Shown: positions 1 through 7,537, counted from the stretch's first letter. The stretch is 17,113 nt of DNA from an uncultured Candidatus Saccharibacteria bacterium (GCA_946480535.1 CAMLKA010000022.1:1-17113), one strand, 5' to 3'. Notes: generated from the sequence alone by a model not told the origin. Numbers and translations: made by a program.

Positions 1-9
1 GCTTAAGCA

Positions 10-38
10 TTGACTTTTTATCTGTTACGTGGTATAAT
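10..38 (+). promoter_or_regulatory. Strong sigma-70-type promoter for the VirB6-like gene
   Basis: TTGACT at 10-15 and TATAAT at 33-38 are separated by 17 bases, and TGG lies just before the -10 box (extended -10). This is the best promoter in the window. The expected transcription start near 45 falls about three bases before the ATG at 48, so the mRNA would be essentially leaderless. Confidence 0.85.
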
Positions 39-47
39 TCAAACGTT

Positions 48-3000
48 ATGGAACTCGTGAGGTTTCCTTCGCGCGGAGGGTTCTCCGTACGAAGCATTTT
101 TACTTTTGCTCTGACCGTGCTTGTCACGGCACTTTTATGGGTAGTTCTCGCTAGCGCACCGACACATGCTGTCGACGCCCAGTGGAATGGCTCTGCTTTG
201 CTGTACGAAGGCAACCAATACACCTATGCTGGCGAAGCTGAGGCTGGCCAATTACCAGGCATTGCCGAGAAGTCCCCTTACTACGTCTACAGCCCTAGCA
301 CCCCTACCACTGGCTCTGCAGGGCAAAACAGTAGCTATAAAGCCTACGTGATTTACTTTGCACCAGGAGTATCCCCTCCTGCATCAGCAAGCGCGAATTA
401 CGCAGAATACACCTACAACGCTACAACAAAGGTTTTCACAAGCCCTACCAATCAACAGGAAATCACCCTTAACACCGACAGTGCGAACTCCGGTGGTACC
501 GCGTGTGCCATTGAAGGAATCGGCTGGCTTGCCTGTCCTGCTATGACCTGGCTCGCTGCGGGTATGGACGGTATCTTCGATATCATCGCTGGCTTCATGG
601 AAGTGCAGCCATTGCAAACCGGTAACACCACCGGTACCCTTTACCAGACCTGGAACACAATGCGCGGTATTGCAAACATCGCCTTCATTATCGTGTTCAT
701 TATTATCATCTACTCACAGCTGACGAACATCCAAGTCAACAGCTACGGCCTTAAGAAGTTACTGCCTCGCCTGATTATCGCAGCGGTCGCAGTGAACGTC
801 TCGTACTTTATTGCCGCAGTGGCAGTCGATATCTCCAACATCCTTGGCTACTCAATCGAGGACCTTCTTATCGGCATGCAACAACAGGTGGTGGCCGGTG
901 GAACCGTCGATCCAGCCAACCAAGCCGATCTTAATAGTGGTGCCAGCTGGGCAGCATTTACCGCCTTTATTATCTCGGGTGGTACCGCCGCAGCCGTTGG
1001 TATTGTTGGTGCACTCACCGTATCAGGTGGTATGCTGACCGCAATCGCCTTCCTCCTCCTCCCTACTCTCGTTGGTCTTATCCTCGCCCTCCTCGTGGTA
1101 TTCCTTATCCTTGCTGCTCGCCAGGCACTTATCATCATCCTGGTAATCATCGCTCCAATCGCGATTGTCGCCTACCTCCTTCCGAACACCGAAAAGTGGT
1201 TTGACAAATGGCGCGGTCTCTTTATGACCATGCTGATTTTCTTCCCAGCTTTCGCCTTCGTATTTGGCGGTGCGCAGCTTGCGGGTTCAATTATTATTAA
1301 GAACGCAAACTCAGTGACTATGCAGCTGCTTGGTATGGCCGTACAGGTTGCACCATTGGTTATTACACCGCTCATCCTGAAGTTTAGCGGTGGCGTCCTT
1401 GGTAATATCGCTCGTATCGTCAATAACCCGAACAAAGGACTTATCGACCGTACCCGCAACTGGTCAAAGAGCCACGCCGACTGGCACCGCAGCCGCGGAA
1501 CCGGTGGGCTCGACCGCAACGGCAACCCAATCCCAGGTGGCCTCACTGGCCGTAACTTCGCACGCCGTTCTGCGCGCTACCTTGACCAACGTAAGCGCCG
1601 CCGTGGCGACCGCACAAGCAATGCCGAAACTGCAACGCAAACTGCGTACGAAAACAGTCCACTTTACTCAAAGACTCGTCGAAACGGTTCAGTCAAATAC
1701 GACATGGCTGTTCAAAAGGCAGCCCTCGAAGCCGACAAAAACATTACCCACAACCGCCACGCAGCACACGTCGAGCACAGCAAGATTAGCCCTGGCTCAA
1801 TGATGTACAACCGTGCAATCGACGAGCAAGTCAGTAAAGATTCTCTTGAGACCGCTCAGGCGCGCACTAACACGCACTTCAACACACAGCGCACCATTGG
1901 TGGCTCTGCTTTGAACCGTTCTATGATCAACAATGAAGTTGGTAAAGCGCGACTTGAAATTAGCGAAAACGACAAGAACATCTACATTAGCGAGCAGCGC
2001 CAGCAACGAGGCACTCAGCTTAATGCTGTTGTTGATACGCTTGAATCTTCAAAGCTCCACCTCGAAGGCAGCCAGCAGCGCTACACTGCCATGGTTGACA
2101 CCATGAAGACCGACCCAAGCAACGCTCTCTACCTGGCTTCTCAGGCAGCACAAGCTGGCAAGGACCACGCTGAAGCAGCGCAGAACCGCGTACAGGCTAT
2201 GTTCGATGACCTCCGCGTTACCGAACGTGCTCCTGGCGACCCAACGCCAAACGTTCTCAACGTTGCAGCCCGTGATCTTGCCAGCAGCAAGGTTATTGCT
2301 GAGCGTGGTCAATCTGAAGTCAGCGCCTACCTCAACACTCTTAAGGCGACTCCAGGTTCTACCCTTCACCTTCAAACCGTTGCCGCCGACAAGGCGAAGC
2401 GTGATGCGCAACTTGCCGAAAGCAAGCTAAGCCGTATTCTTGATGAATACCGCGCAGGTGGTGAACGTGATGCCGCTGGCAACATCCTTATTAACGGTAC
2501 CGCCATTTCGTACGCCGAAGAAGTACTGCTTCGCGACATGGTTGCGCAAACTGAAGACCTCGCCGCAGAGGCTCAGGGTGCACAGGCAGCACAGAATATG
2601 CAGAAGAAGCGTATTGCTGAGGCATTTACCGAAACTGAGGACTACACCGACCCTGCTGACGGCAAGGTGAAGAAGCGCAAGACCGCACGTGCCGCAGCGC
2701 TCCTCAATATTGCAAAGAGTATTGATGAATACGGTGATGTTCGTGCTGAAGCGACCGCCCTCTCTACCCTTGAAGACATCACCAATAAGGCTCGTACTGC
2801 TAACGAAACCCTCCTCGAAGAGCGCGCCGTTGCTGCTGGCCTTATGCCGAAAGACTACGCAGTCGAACTGCTTAGGGCTCGTGCTGAAGATAACGATATG
2901 TCTGAATCTGAAGATCTTATCCGTGCCGCAATGGAAATTGCTGGTAAGGAAGCTCAGATCCCTATCATCCGTAAGATGCGTAAATCTAAGAACTTCAACC

Positions 3001-3476
3001 AAGATCACCTTACCGCTATGCTCCTCCGCAACAGCGGCACTATGAAGGTGAAGGGTGGATTCGACCTTCAGGCCGACCCTGGACTCATTCACGCGAGTGA
3101 TGAGCTGATGAACGCGAGTATCGCCGGTACGCTTGGTAGTACCGCTGCCGAACAGTTCAAGGACCTCAAGAATGGTGCTATCAAGGACTACGCAAGGAAC
3201 ATGGATACAATCCTTTCCGACACCAAGCTTATGGAAGGTAGTTCAGACGCGAACGAACAGAAGTACGGACGCAATGGTATCGAAGGTATTCAGAAGACCT
3301 ACTACAACCTTACGCTTGCCCTCAACGACGAGCAGCTGGTTCGTGGACTTGGTGACAACCTCATCCCTGCAATTCAAATGCACAAGAAGATTCACGACGA
3401 CCCTCGCTTCCACAACCCTGCTATGAATGTCGACTACGCAACTATCGACCCACAAAACCTGTCGGGCGTGTTGTAG
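48..3476 (+). CDS. VirB6/TrbL-like polytopic membrane protein with long helical C-terminal tail
   Basis: Probable inner-membrane channel component of a type IV secretion-like machine. The first 45 residues form a signal or anchor helix (hydrophobic 16-37, possible cleavage after Ala41). An extracytoplasmic segment of about 110 residues follows, then a Cys pair (C153, C163) flanking a Gly-Ile-Gly-Trp turn. Hydrophobic helices lie near 164-184, 207-224, 239-266, 301-327, 330-357, 360-378, 391-413 and 427-447. The stretch 358-400 (Arg-Gln, hydrophobic run, Ala-Pro, then Pro-Asn-Thr-Glu-Lys-Trp and a Trp-Arg-Gly-Leu-Phe segment) is typical of TrbL/VirB6. Residues 455-1142 are charged, helical and repetitive, far longer than usual for the family. 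The ATG at 48 was chosen from the promoter position; a GGAGGG at 75-80 has no in-frame start behind it. The gene is convergent with truB across 21 bases with no visible terminator. The T4SS assignment is by pattern only; no VirB4 partner is in view. Confidence 0.7.
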   Translation: MELVRFPSRGGFSVRSIFTFALTVLVTALLWVVLASAPTHAVDAQWNGSALLYEGNQYTYAGEAEAGQLPGIAEKSPYYVYSPSTPTTGSAGQNSSYKAYVIYFAPGVSPPASASANYAEYTYNATTKVFTSPTNQQEITLNTDSANSGGTACAIEGIGWLACPAMTWLAAGMDGIFDIIAGFMEVQPLQTGNTTGTLYQTWNTMRGIANIAFIIVFIIIIYSQLTNIQVNSYGLKKLLPRLIIAAVAVNVSYFIAAVAVDISNILGYSIEDLLIGMQQQVVAGGTVDPANQADLNSGASWAAFTAFIISGGTAAAVGIVGALTVSGGMLTAIAFLLLPTLVGLILALLVVFLILAARQALIIILVIIAPIAIVAYLLPNTEKWFDKWRGLFMTMLIFFPAFAFVFGGAQLAGSIIIKNANSVTMQLLGMAVQVAPLVITPLILKFSGGVLGNIARIVNNPNKGLIDRTRNWSKSHADWHRSRGTGGLDRNGNPIPGGLTGRNFARRSARYLDQRKRRRGDRTSNAETATQTAYENSPLYSKTRRNGSVKYDMAVQKAALEADKNITHNRHAAHVEHSKISPGSMMYNRAIDEQVSKDSLETAQARTNTHFNTQRTIGGSALNRSMINNEVGKARLEISENDKNIYISEQRQQRGTQLNAVVDTLESSKLHLEGSQQRYTAMVDTMKTDPSNALYLASQAAQAGKDHAEAAQNRVQAMFDDLRVTERAPGDPTPNVLNVAARDLASSKVIAERGQSEVSAYLNTLKATPGSTLHLQTVAADKAKRDAQLAESKLSRILDEYRAGGERDAAGNILINGTAISYAEEVLLRDMVAQTEDLAAEAQGAQAAQNMQKKRIAEAFTETEDYTDPADGKVKKRKTARAAALLNIAKSIDEYGDVRAEATALSTLEDITNKARTANETLLEERAVAAGLMPKDYAVELLRARAEDNDMSESEDLIRAAMEIAGKEAQIPIIRKMRKSKNFNQDHLTAMLLRNSGTMKVKGGFDLQADPGLIHASDELMNASIAGTLGSTAAEQFKDLKNGAIKDYARNMDTILSDTKLMEGSSDANEQKYGRNGIEGIQKTYYNLTLALNDEQLVRGLGDNLIPAIQMHKKIHDDPRFHNPAMNVDYATIDPQNLSGVL
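2040..2537 (+). repeat. Degenerate coiled-coil protein repeats inside the VirB6-like tail
   Basis: Residues about 665-830 contain at least four diverged units of roughly 38-48 residues. They share the plan Ser/Ala-Lys, Ala-Glu, Gln/Ser, then a hydrophobic helix and a Leu-x-Leu or Leu-x-Val turn before Ala-Ala-x-Asp. Unit starts lie near 667, 703, 746 and 782. The repeat is visible in the protein rather than as exact DNA repetition. Confidence 0.5.
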
Positions 3477-3497
3477 AACACTCACTCATAAAGACAA

Positions 3498-4163
3498 TTA
3501 CGGAGCAATAGGAACGGCGTCTTCGACGCTCCAGTCGGCAACTTTCGTACGACGAAGCTCCGCGCAGTATGCACCCGTTTCAAGCAGTGCGCCGATATCC
3601 TCAGCAAGGCTACGGATGTATGTTCCGCTGCTCACGTGCGCGCGAACGCGAACATCAGGGTATGTGTAATCGAGCAACTCGAGGGCATACACCGTCACCT
3701 GACGTTCAGGCATTTCTACCACTTCGCCTTTTCGCGCTAAATCATAGGCTCTACGGCCGTTAATCTTAATGGCGCTAAACATGGGCGGGCGCTGCGTAAT
3801 CTCGCCTCTAAAAGGCTCGAGCGCTGCCTCAACGGCCTCTTTGGTTGGAATCTCAGACGAGATATTCGTTAACTCGCCCTCAGGGTCACCCGTAGAGCTC
3901 GTTTGACCTAAACGAATCACCGCCTCGTACTCTTTATCGAGTTTCGAGTAGTTCATGGCGTTACGGCACTCCTTACCCGTCACAATCAACATAAGACCCG
4001 TTGCAAACGGATCGAGTGTTCCCGTGTGGCCAACTTTGGCCTTTTTCCCAATTTGCTCCGAAAGACGACGCCGTACACGCGCGACAACACCAAAGCTGGT
4101 AATACCAGCTGGCTTATCAACGAGTACCATGCCGTCTTCAGGCACTGGAGATAACGAATTCAT
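3498..4163 (-). CDS. truB: tRNA pseudouridine(55) synthase TruB
   Basis: Makes pseudouridine 55 in the T-loop of tRNAs. Counted from the ATG at 4163 (221 residues), the catalytic motif GHTGTLDP holds the nucleophile Asp51. The family's Lys-Glu-Tyr segment, the PPMFSAIKINGRRAYDLAR segment and the SGTYIRSLAEDIG motif follow in order. The protein ends soon after the catalytic domain, so the C-terminal PUA-type domain of the roughly 310-residue E. coli enzyme is absent. A TTG at 4166 would add one residue; the ATG is preferred. It follows the DHH-like gene by 21 bases on the same strand, the order nrnA-truB found in many bacterial nusA-infB-rbfA regions. There is no good Shine-Dalgarno, but a TATAAT sits seven bases before the ATG. 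Confidence 0.95.
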   Translation of the reverse strand: MNSLSPVPEDGMVLVDKPAGITSFGVVARVRRRLSEQIGKKAKVGHTGTLDPFATGLMLIVTGKECRNAMNYSKLDKEYEAVIRLGQTSSTGDPEGELTNISSEIPTKEAVEAALEPFRGEITQRPPMFSAIKINGRRAYDLARKGEVVEMPERQVTVYALELLDYTYPDVRVRAHVSSGTYIRSLAEDIGALLETGAYCAELRRTKVADWSVEDAVPIAP

Positions 4164-4170
4164 CAAAGCT

Positions 4171-4176
4171 ATTATA
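4171..4176 (-). promoter_or_regulatory. Possible -10 box for leaderless truB
   Basis: A perfect TATAAT on the minus strand lies seven bases before the truB ATG, in the 21-base gap after the DHH-like gene. No acceptable -35 box or extended TG was found, so this is weaker than the other promoters here. Its spacing to the start codon matches them. Confidence 0.4.
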
Positions 4177-4184
4177 CCCTACCC

Positions 4185-6002
4185 CTATTGCTGAGGTGGG
4201 ATTTGAAACTGTGTCGGATCATTAGAGGCTGGCTGCGGTGCAGGTTCTGGGGCAACTGGAGGAGCAGTATAGGCTTCCGGTGCATAGGCGGTGCTAGGAT
4301 CAGCAACGGCGTTCGCAGTTGGGTCAACGTAGGCTGGTTCTGGGGCTAAAATATCACCCAAAATTTCTGGCTGCGGCGCTGCAGGCACTGGGATGGCTGG
4401 AGCACCTCCATTTACCTGTGAGAAGTCTGGAATTGGTGGCGGCAATGGAAGTCCAAGGTCGACTGGTGACGGATTTGGCGCAGGCGCTGGCTCGTAGGCC
4501 GGTGCTGGAGCTACTGGTGATTCTGAGAGGGGCTGAATAACACGCTCTCCGCCCACTGCAACACTTGGCTGCCCTGCTTCTTGTGGCGCTTCAACAAGCT
4601 CATTCTCGATGGCATACGCAGAATGCACGCTATCGTTCGCGAAGTCGTTCACACCCATTGAGCCTGGCGCTGCAGATGGCGTACCCGGGAATCCTTCAGG
4701 TGCAGCACCCGCTAAGGTTGTTGCGGAAGTGGCTGCGTCAGCTCCCCCTAGGTATGAGTGAGAAAGAATCGTCCTATTTTGATCGTTTTCAGCTTCACGA
4801 CGAGCGTCGTCAGCAGCTTGTTCAGTGGTAGCGTTCAGCGTTCCGCCAAGAATGGGCTCAATCGTATCGTCTTCGGCAGCATATGCTGAGCCAACACTCT
4901 CTGCCGGCGCCTCGTATGCAGAGGTTGCCTCTTGAGGCGGTTCGTACACTGGTTGTTCGCTCACAACTTCGTTAATCTGAGTCGAGTCTTCACGCGCTTC
5001 TTCTTCGGCAGCTTCTTCCTGTGCTACTTCAACTTCTTCAATAACGCGCTCTTTTGCCTTCTCTTCTCCAAGTACGCGTTGATCGAGGTCGGCGAGCGTT
5101 TCGCCTTCGTGGCTAATATTAAGCGCCGATGGGTCTTCATGATTCTTGATGGTAAGTGAACCGTCTTCAGATGTCGTATCAACTTCAACGTCACTCTCTG
5201 GTTCGGTAGCTTCTTCCTTAGGGGCGCTCGCAATTTCTTGTGACGCCTGAAGTTCTGTCGCAATGAGTTGTTGGTCGGCACCAGCCGCCATAAGGTTTGC
5301 CGCAACGGTCATCACCTTTGAAGTTGTGTGCTCGTTACTAAAGCGGTCGGTTTCGGCAACAATACCCGTAAGAAGTGCCGTTGCAATCGGTGCATCGAGA
5401 AGTGGCTTTTTCTTATCCGCCTTCAACGCTTCTGCAAGACCGGCAATCATTTCACTGAGGCTACTTGAACCGGCGTCGTGCCAATCAATGCCACCAAGGT
5501 CGCTTGATTGATCGCCAGCGGTCATGGTAACAATGGCTGCATCGTGCAAAATTTGCCCATGGTCTTCAAGGGCTTTGTCGAGGTGGTCTTGGTCGTTTAC
5601 GCCAAGTGCAATGACGAGTTCAACGTTGTAATCACCCTGGCTAAATTCAAGGTCACTTTGGTCGATGGTTGTCTTGTACGGCGTAATGAAAATCTTTACT
5701 GAGTCGCCCTCTACCTTATAGCGAAGGTGGTCGGCTTTTTCTTTGTTCAAAGCGATGATGAAATCACGAAGACTATCCGTCGTGTCATCGAAGGTCTTCT
5801 CTGGCTCAAGGAAAGCAATTGCCGGAGGAGTTTCACCACTAAAGATAGCTGTGGCGTATTTTTCCTGCTTATCAAGCAATAATGTCAGCGCAAGTGCAGC
5901 AGAGAGTGCGTCAACAGAAGGGCTGTCAGAGACAGTCACAAGAATCTTTGCCGACTCTTTAATCTTTTCGACTACTTGTTGTTTGGCTTTGATTTCGTCC
6001 AT
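4185..6002 (-). CDS. Degenerate NrnA/DHH-family protein with long Pro/Ala/Glu-rich disordered tail
   Basis: Residues 1-250 have the fold signature of the DHH phosphoesterase family (NrnA, an oligoribonuclease/pAp phosphatase). The metal-binding residues are mostly gone. The His-x-x-Pro-Asp-x-Asp motif reads SDSPSVDA at 25-32, keeping only Pro28 and Asp31. The Asp-His-His position reads TAGDQSSDLG (161-170). The Asp of the later Gly-Ile-x-x-Asp-Thr motif is Glu218. Structural landmarks remain, such as the SSSLSEMI segment (179-186) and LTGIVAETDRFS (211-222). The DHHA1 domain is missing. In its place are about 350 residues rich in Pro, Ala, Glu and Gln with recurring Ser/Thr-Ala-Tyr motifs. 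The location just before truB matches nrnA. It has its own promoter upstream and a leader of about 50 bases with no strong Shine-Dalgarno. Hydrolase activity is doubtful; an RNA-binding or scaffold role is a guess. Confidence 0.75.
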   Translation of the reverse strand: MDEIKAKQQVVEKIKESAKILVTVSDSPSVDALSAALALTLLLDKQEKYATAIFSGETPPAIAFLEPEKTFDDTTDSLRDFIIALNKEKADHLRYKVEGDSVKIFITPYKTTIDQSDLEFSQGDYNVELVIALGVNDQDHLDKALEDHGQILHDAAIVTMTAGDQSSDLGGIDWHDAGSSSLSEMIAGLAEALKADKKKPLLDAPIATALLTGIVAETDRFSNEHTTSKVMTVAANLMAAGADQQLIATELQASQEIASAPKEEATEPESDVEVDTTSEDGSLTIKNHEDPSALNISHEGETLADLDQRVLGEEKAKERVIEEVEVAQEEAAEEEAREDSTQINEVVSEQPVYEPPQEATSAYEAPAESVGSAYAAEDDTIEPILGGTLNATTEQAADDARREAENDQNRTILSHSYLGGADAATSATTLAGAAPEGFPGTPSAAPGSMGVNDFANDSVHSAYAIENELVEAPQEAGQPSVAVGGERVIQPLSESPVAPAPAYEPAPAPNPSPVDLGLPLPPPIPDFSQVNGGAPAIPVPAAPQPEILGDILAPEPAYVDPTANAVADPSTAYAPEAYTAPPVAPEPAPQPASNDPTQFQIPPQQ

Positions 6003-6058
6003 GGTGTGTTTCTTTTTGCCTTTGGTCTATTTTTTATTGAGATAGACGCGTTTGCCTC

Positions 6059-6088
6059 ACTATAGCATAAGGGGTTTTCAAGCGTCAA
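6059..6088 (-). promoter_or_regulatory. Promoter for the DHH-like gene and truB
   Basis: On the minus strand, TTGACG (6083-6088) and TATAGT (6059-6064) are separated by 18 bases. The predicted start near 6052 gives a leader of about 50 bases before the ATG at 6002. Confidence 0.65.
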
Positions 6089-6093
6089 CAAAT

Positions 6094-6106
6094 AGAGGGC
6101 CCCTCT
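6094..6106. promoter_or_regulatory. Perfect 13-base palindrome between divergent promoters
   Basis: AGAGGG-C-CCCTCT is an exact 6+1+6 inverted repeat. It lies between the -35 box of the leftward promoter and that of rpsT, touching the latter by one base. A one-base loop rules out a terminator hairpin, so a protein-binding site is the most natural reading. It is short enough to be chance. Confidence 0.35.
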
Positions 6107-6134
6107 TTACTTTTTCGTGATTTTCCTCTATAAT
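6106..6134 (+). promoter_or_regulatory. rpsT promoter
   Basis: TTTACT (6106-6111), a 17-base spacer and a perfect TATAAT (6129-6134). The start near 6141 leaves a 38-base leader carrying AAAGGA (6168-6173), five bases before the ATG. Confidence 0.7.
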
Positions 6135-6178
6135 CACCCTTTGATTGACATAACAAATCTATAAGGTAAAGGAACTTC

Positions 6179-6541
6179 ATGCCAATTATCAAATCCGCTA
6201 TCAAGCGCGCAAAACAAACTGTTGTACGTCGCGAACGCAACGTTGCAACTAAGAAGGCTCTTAAGGAAGCTGTAAAGGCATTTAACGCTGCCCCTACTGC
6301 CGCTACCCTTTCAGCTGCACAAAGCGCTATCGACACCGCTGTAAAGAAGAACGTTCTCAACAAGAACACCGCTTCTCGCCGCAAGGCACTTCTTGCAAAG
6401 ACTGCAAAGGCTGCCGGTGTTAAGCCAGCTGCTGCCAAGAAGGCTGCACCAAAGGCTGCTGCAAAGCCAGCAACCAAGACCGCTGCTGCGAAGCCAGCTG
6501 CAAAGAAGGCTCCAGCTAAGAAGCCTGCTGCAAAGAAGTAG
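6179..6541 (+). CDS. rpsT: Small ribosomal subunit protein bS20 with basic Ala/Lys/Pro tail
   Basis: Primary 16S rRNA-binding protein of the 30S subunit. Residues 1-80 match S20: the N-terminal Lys-Ser-Ala-Ile-Lys-Arg-Ala/Arg-Arg region, a three-helix bundle, and the Lys-Asn-Thr-Ala-Ser-Arg-Arg-Lys segment at about 62-69. Residues about 81-120 are an extension almost entirely of Ala, Lys and Pro with AAKK and AAKP repeats, like histone H1 or HU-PhaF-type tails; E. coli S20 is 87 residues. The start is fixed by AAAGGA five bases upstream. The gene is monocistronic, with its own promoter before it and a strong hairpin 22 bases after the stop. The direction is opposite to both neighbours. An S20 of this length is unusual, but the identity of the core is clear. 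Confidence 0.95.
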   Translation: MPIIKSAIKRAKQTVVRRERNVATKKALKEAVKAFNAAPTAATLSAAQSAIDTAVKKNVLNKNTASRRKALLAKTAKAAGVKPAAAKKAAPKAAAKPATKTAAAKPAAKKAPAKKPAAKK

Positions 6542-6563
6542 TTTTACCGCTCTCTTCAAAACT

Positions 6564-6594
6564 AAATATCCCGCACTCTCGCGGGATATTTTTA
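6564..6594. terminator. Bidirectional rho-independent terminator between rpsT and holA
   Basis: An 11-base perfect stem (6564-6574 with 6581-6591) around a six-base loop, followed by a T run on the plus strand (6589-6593). Read on the minus strand, the same hairpin is followed by TTTAGTTTT. The holA stop codon (TAA, 6594-6592) lies in the T run, so one structure ends both converging genes. Confidence 0.88.
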
Positions 6595-7494
6595 TGAGGA
6601 AATTTCGAGCAGTGTTCGCTCGATGAGGAGCCATGGCTCCCCTTTTGAACGCTTCATATCCGCATCTGTTTTCGCGAAGGCCTCAAGGATCTTTCCTACT
6701 TTTGCCTTACCAAGCTTTTTACCGTGACGAACAAGCTTCCCGGCAACGAACGGATGAATTGCAAAGTCTTTTGCGGGGTTGGCGTCGTCTTCGGCGTACG
6801 TTACCGCGGCCAATGTCAGTGCTTGCGAGCTGAGGAGCGCAAACAACGCATAGGGATCTTCCTGGAGCGCGAGCGTCGCAATCATAGCGGCGACCTGTTC
6901 GCGCTTGCCTTCGAGGGCTGTTTCAAAAAGCTGAAAAATATTTTCGGTTGGATTTGGTGGAATCACTTCGTTTATCGCTTCAACCGAAACGGCATCAAGG
7001 AGCGAAAGTGTGGTCACAGCATTCGCAAGTTGCCATTGGTCCATACCAACCCGCTGCACGATATGCGCCGCAAGCTTACGGTCGAGCGTGAGACCTAAAG
7101 CGGCCGCACGGTGCACTACCCAGGCTTCAGCCTTGGCGTAATCACGGTCCGTCCACGCAGGAAACTCTTGAAGGTTCGCTGCCGCCTTCAGCGCTTTATA
7201 GCTCGTTGTACGCTTGTCTGGCTTCGTATCAACGAATACAACGTGAATATCGTCGTTAATGCGCGGGAGCCACTCAGGGAGCTTCTCCCAAAGCGAGCTA
7301 TTGGTCGAAATGTCTTGGATAATCACGAGGCGCTCAGGCGCAAACAGGCTGACTCCCATCAAGATGTCAGGGAGTTGAGCGAGGCTAAGATCGGCACCAT
7401 CGAATCGCTCCGACGTGCCCTGAAAATCTGCCTCAAGCGCTTTTACAGCTTCGCGAATTTCAAAGCTGTTCTCTCCAACCAACCAGGTAATCAT
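6592..7494 (-). CDS. holA: DNA polymerase III delta subunit (clamp-loader)
   Basis: HolA opens the sliding clamp in the clamp-loader complex. The 300 residues show the family's start (Trp-Leu-Val-Gly-Glu-Asn-Ser-Phe-Glu, 4-12). Then come the degenerate AAA+ segments: a Pro-Glu-Arg-Leu-Val-Ile-Ile-Gln-Asp strand near 53-61 and a strand ending in Phe-Val-Asp-Thr-Lys-Pro-Asp-Lys-Arg near 86-94. Next is the Ala-Ala-x-Ile-Val-Gln-Arg-Val-Gly-x-Asp helix (about 143-153), and last the C-terminal collar region with an Asn-Ile-Phe-Gln-Leu-Phe motif. It is shorter than the 340-residue E. coli protein. No Shine-Dalgarno precedes the ATG; a TATACT ends exactly six bases before it. It converges on rpsT and is divergent from a small membrane protein gene 37-43 bases away. 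HolA genes beside rpsT are common in bacteria, which supports the call. Confidence 0.9.
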   Translation of the reverse strand: MITWLVGENSFEIREAVKALEADFQGTSERFDGADLSLAQLPDILMGVSLFAPERLVIIQDISTNSSLWEKLPEWLPRINDDIHVVFVDTKPDKRTTSYKALKAAANLQEFPAWTDRDYAKAEAWVVHRAAALGLTLDRKLAAHIVQRVGMDQWQLANAVTTLSLLDAVSVEAINEVIPPNPTENIFQLFETALEGKREQVAAMIATLALQEDPYALFALLSSQALTLAAVTYAEDDANPAKDFAIHPFVAGKLVRHGKKLGKAKVGKILEAFAKTDADMKRSKGEPWLLIERTLLEISS

Positions 7495-7500
7495 ACCTTA

Positions 7501-7506
7501 AGTATA
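7501..7506 (-). promoter_or_regulatory. -10 box of leaderless holA promoter
   Basis: TATACT on the minus strand (7506-7501) leaves six bases before the holA ATG at 7494, so transcription would start on the A of ATG. There is no clear -35 box. The block TATACT-TAAGGT-ATG closely resembles TATACT-AAGGTC-ATG before polA. Confidence 0.55.
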
Positions 7507-7519
7507 CCGTAGTAGCTCG

Positions 7520-7528
7520 TGATAAAAT
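7520..7528 (+). promoter_or_regulatory. Extended -10 promoter of the small membrane protein gene
   Basis: TGA (7520-7522) directly before TAAAAT (7523-7528) forms an extended -10 element. The predicted start near 7535 is three bases before the ATG at 7538, which argues against the ATG at 7532. Confidence 0.5.
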
Positions 7529-7537
7529 AAGATGACT

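Noticed and set aside
75..80. GGAGGG as ribosome-binding site for a shorter VirB6-like protein
   Set aside because: No in-frame ATG, GTG or TTG follows at suitable spacing; the promoter points to the ATG at 48.
2427..3092. A 221-codon minus-strand open frame opposite the VirB6-like gene
   Set aside because: It lies wholly inside a well-supported coding frame, has no promoter or ribosome site, and its Cys/Phe/Leu-rich translation looks like the complement of a Glu/Lys-rich helical protein.
3477..3497. Terminator between the VirB6-like gene and truB
   Set aside because: The 21 bases contain no inverted repeat or T run.
6145..6150. A perfect TTGACA before rpsT
   Set aside because: No acceptable -10 box lies 16-18 bases downstream (that position reads AAAGGA). 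The TTTACT-17-TATAAT pair upstream is a better promoter.
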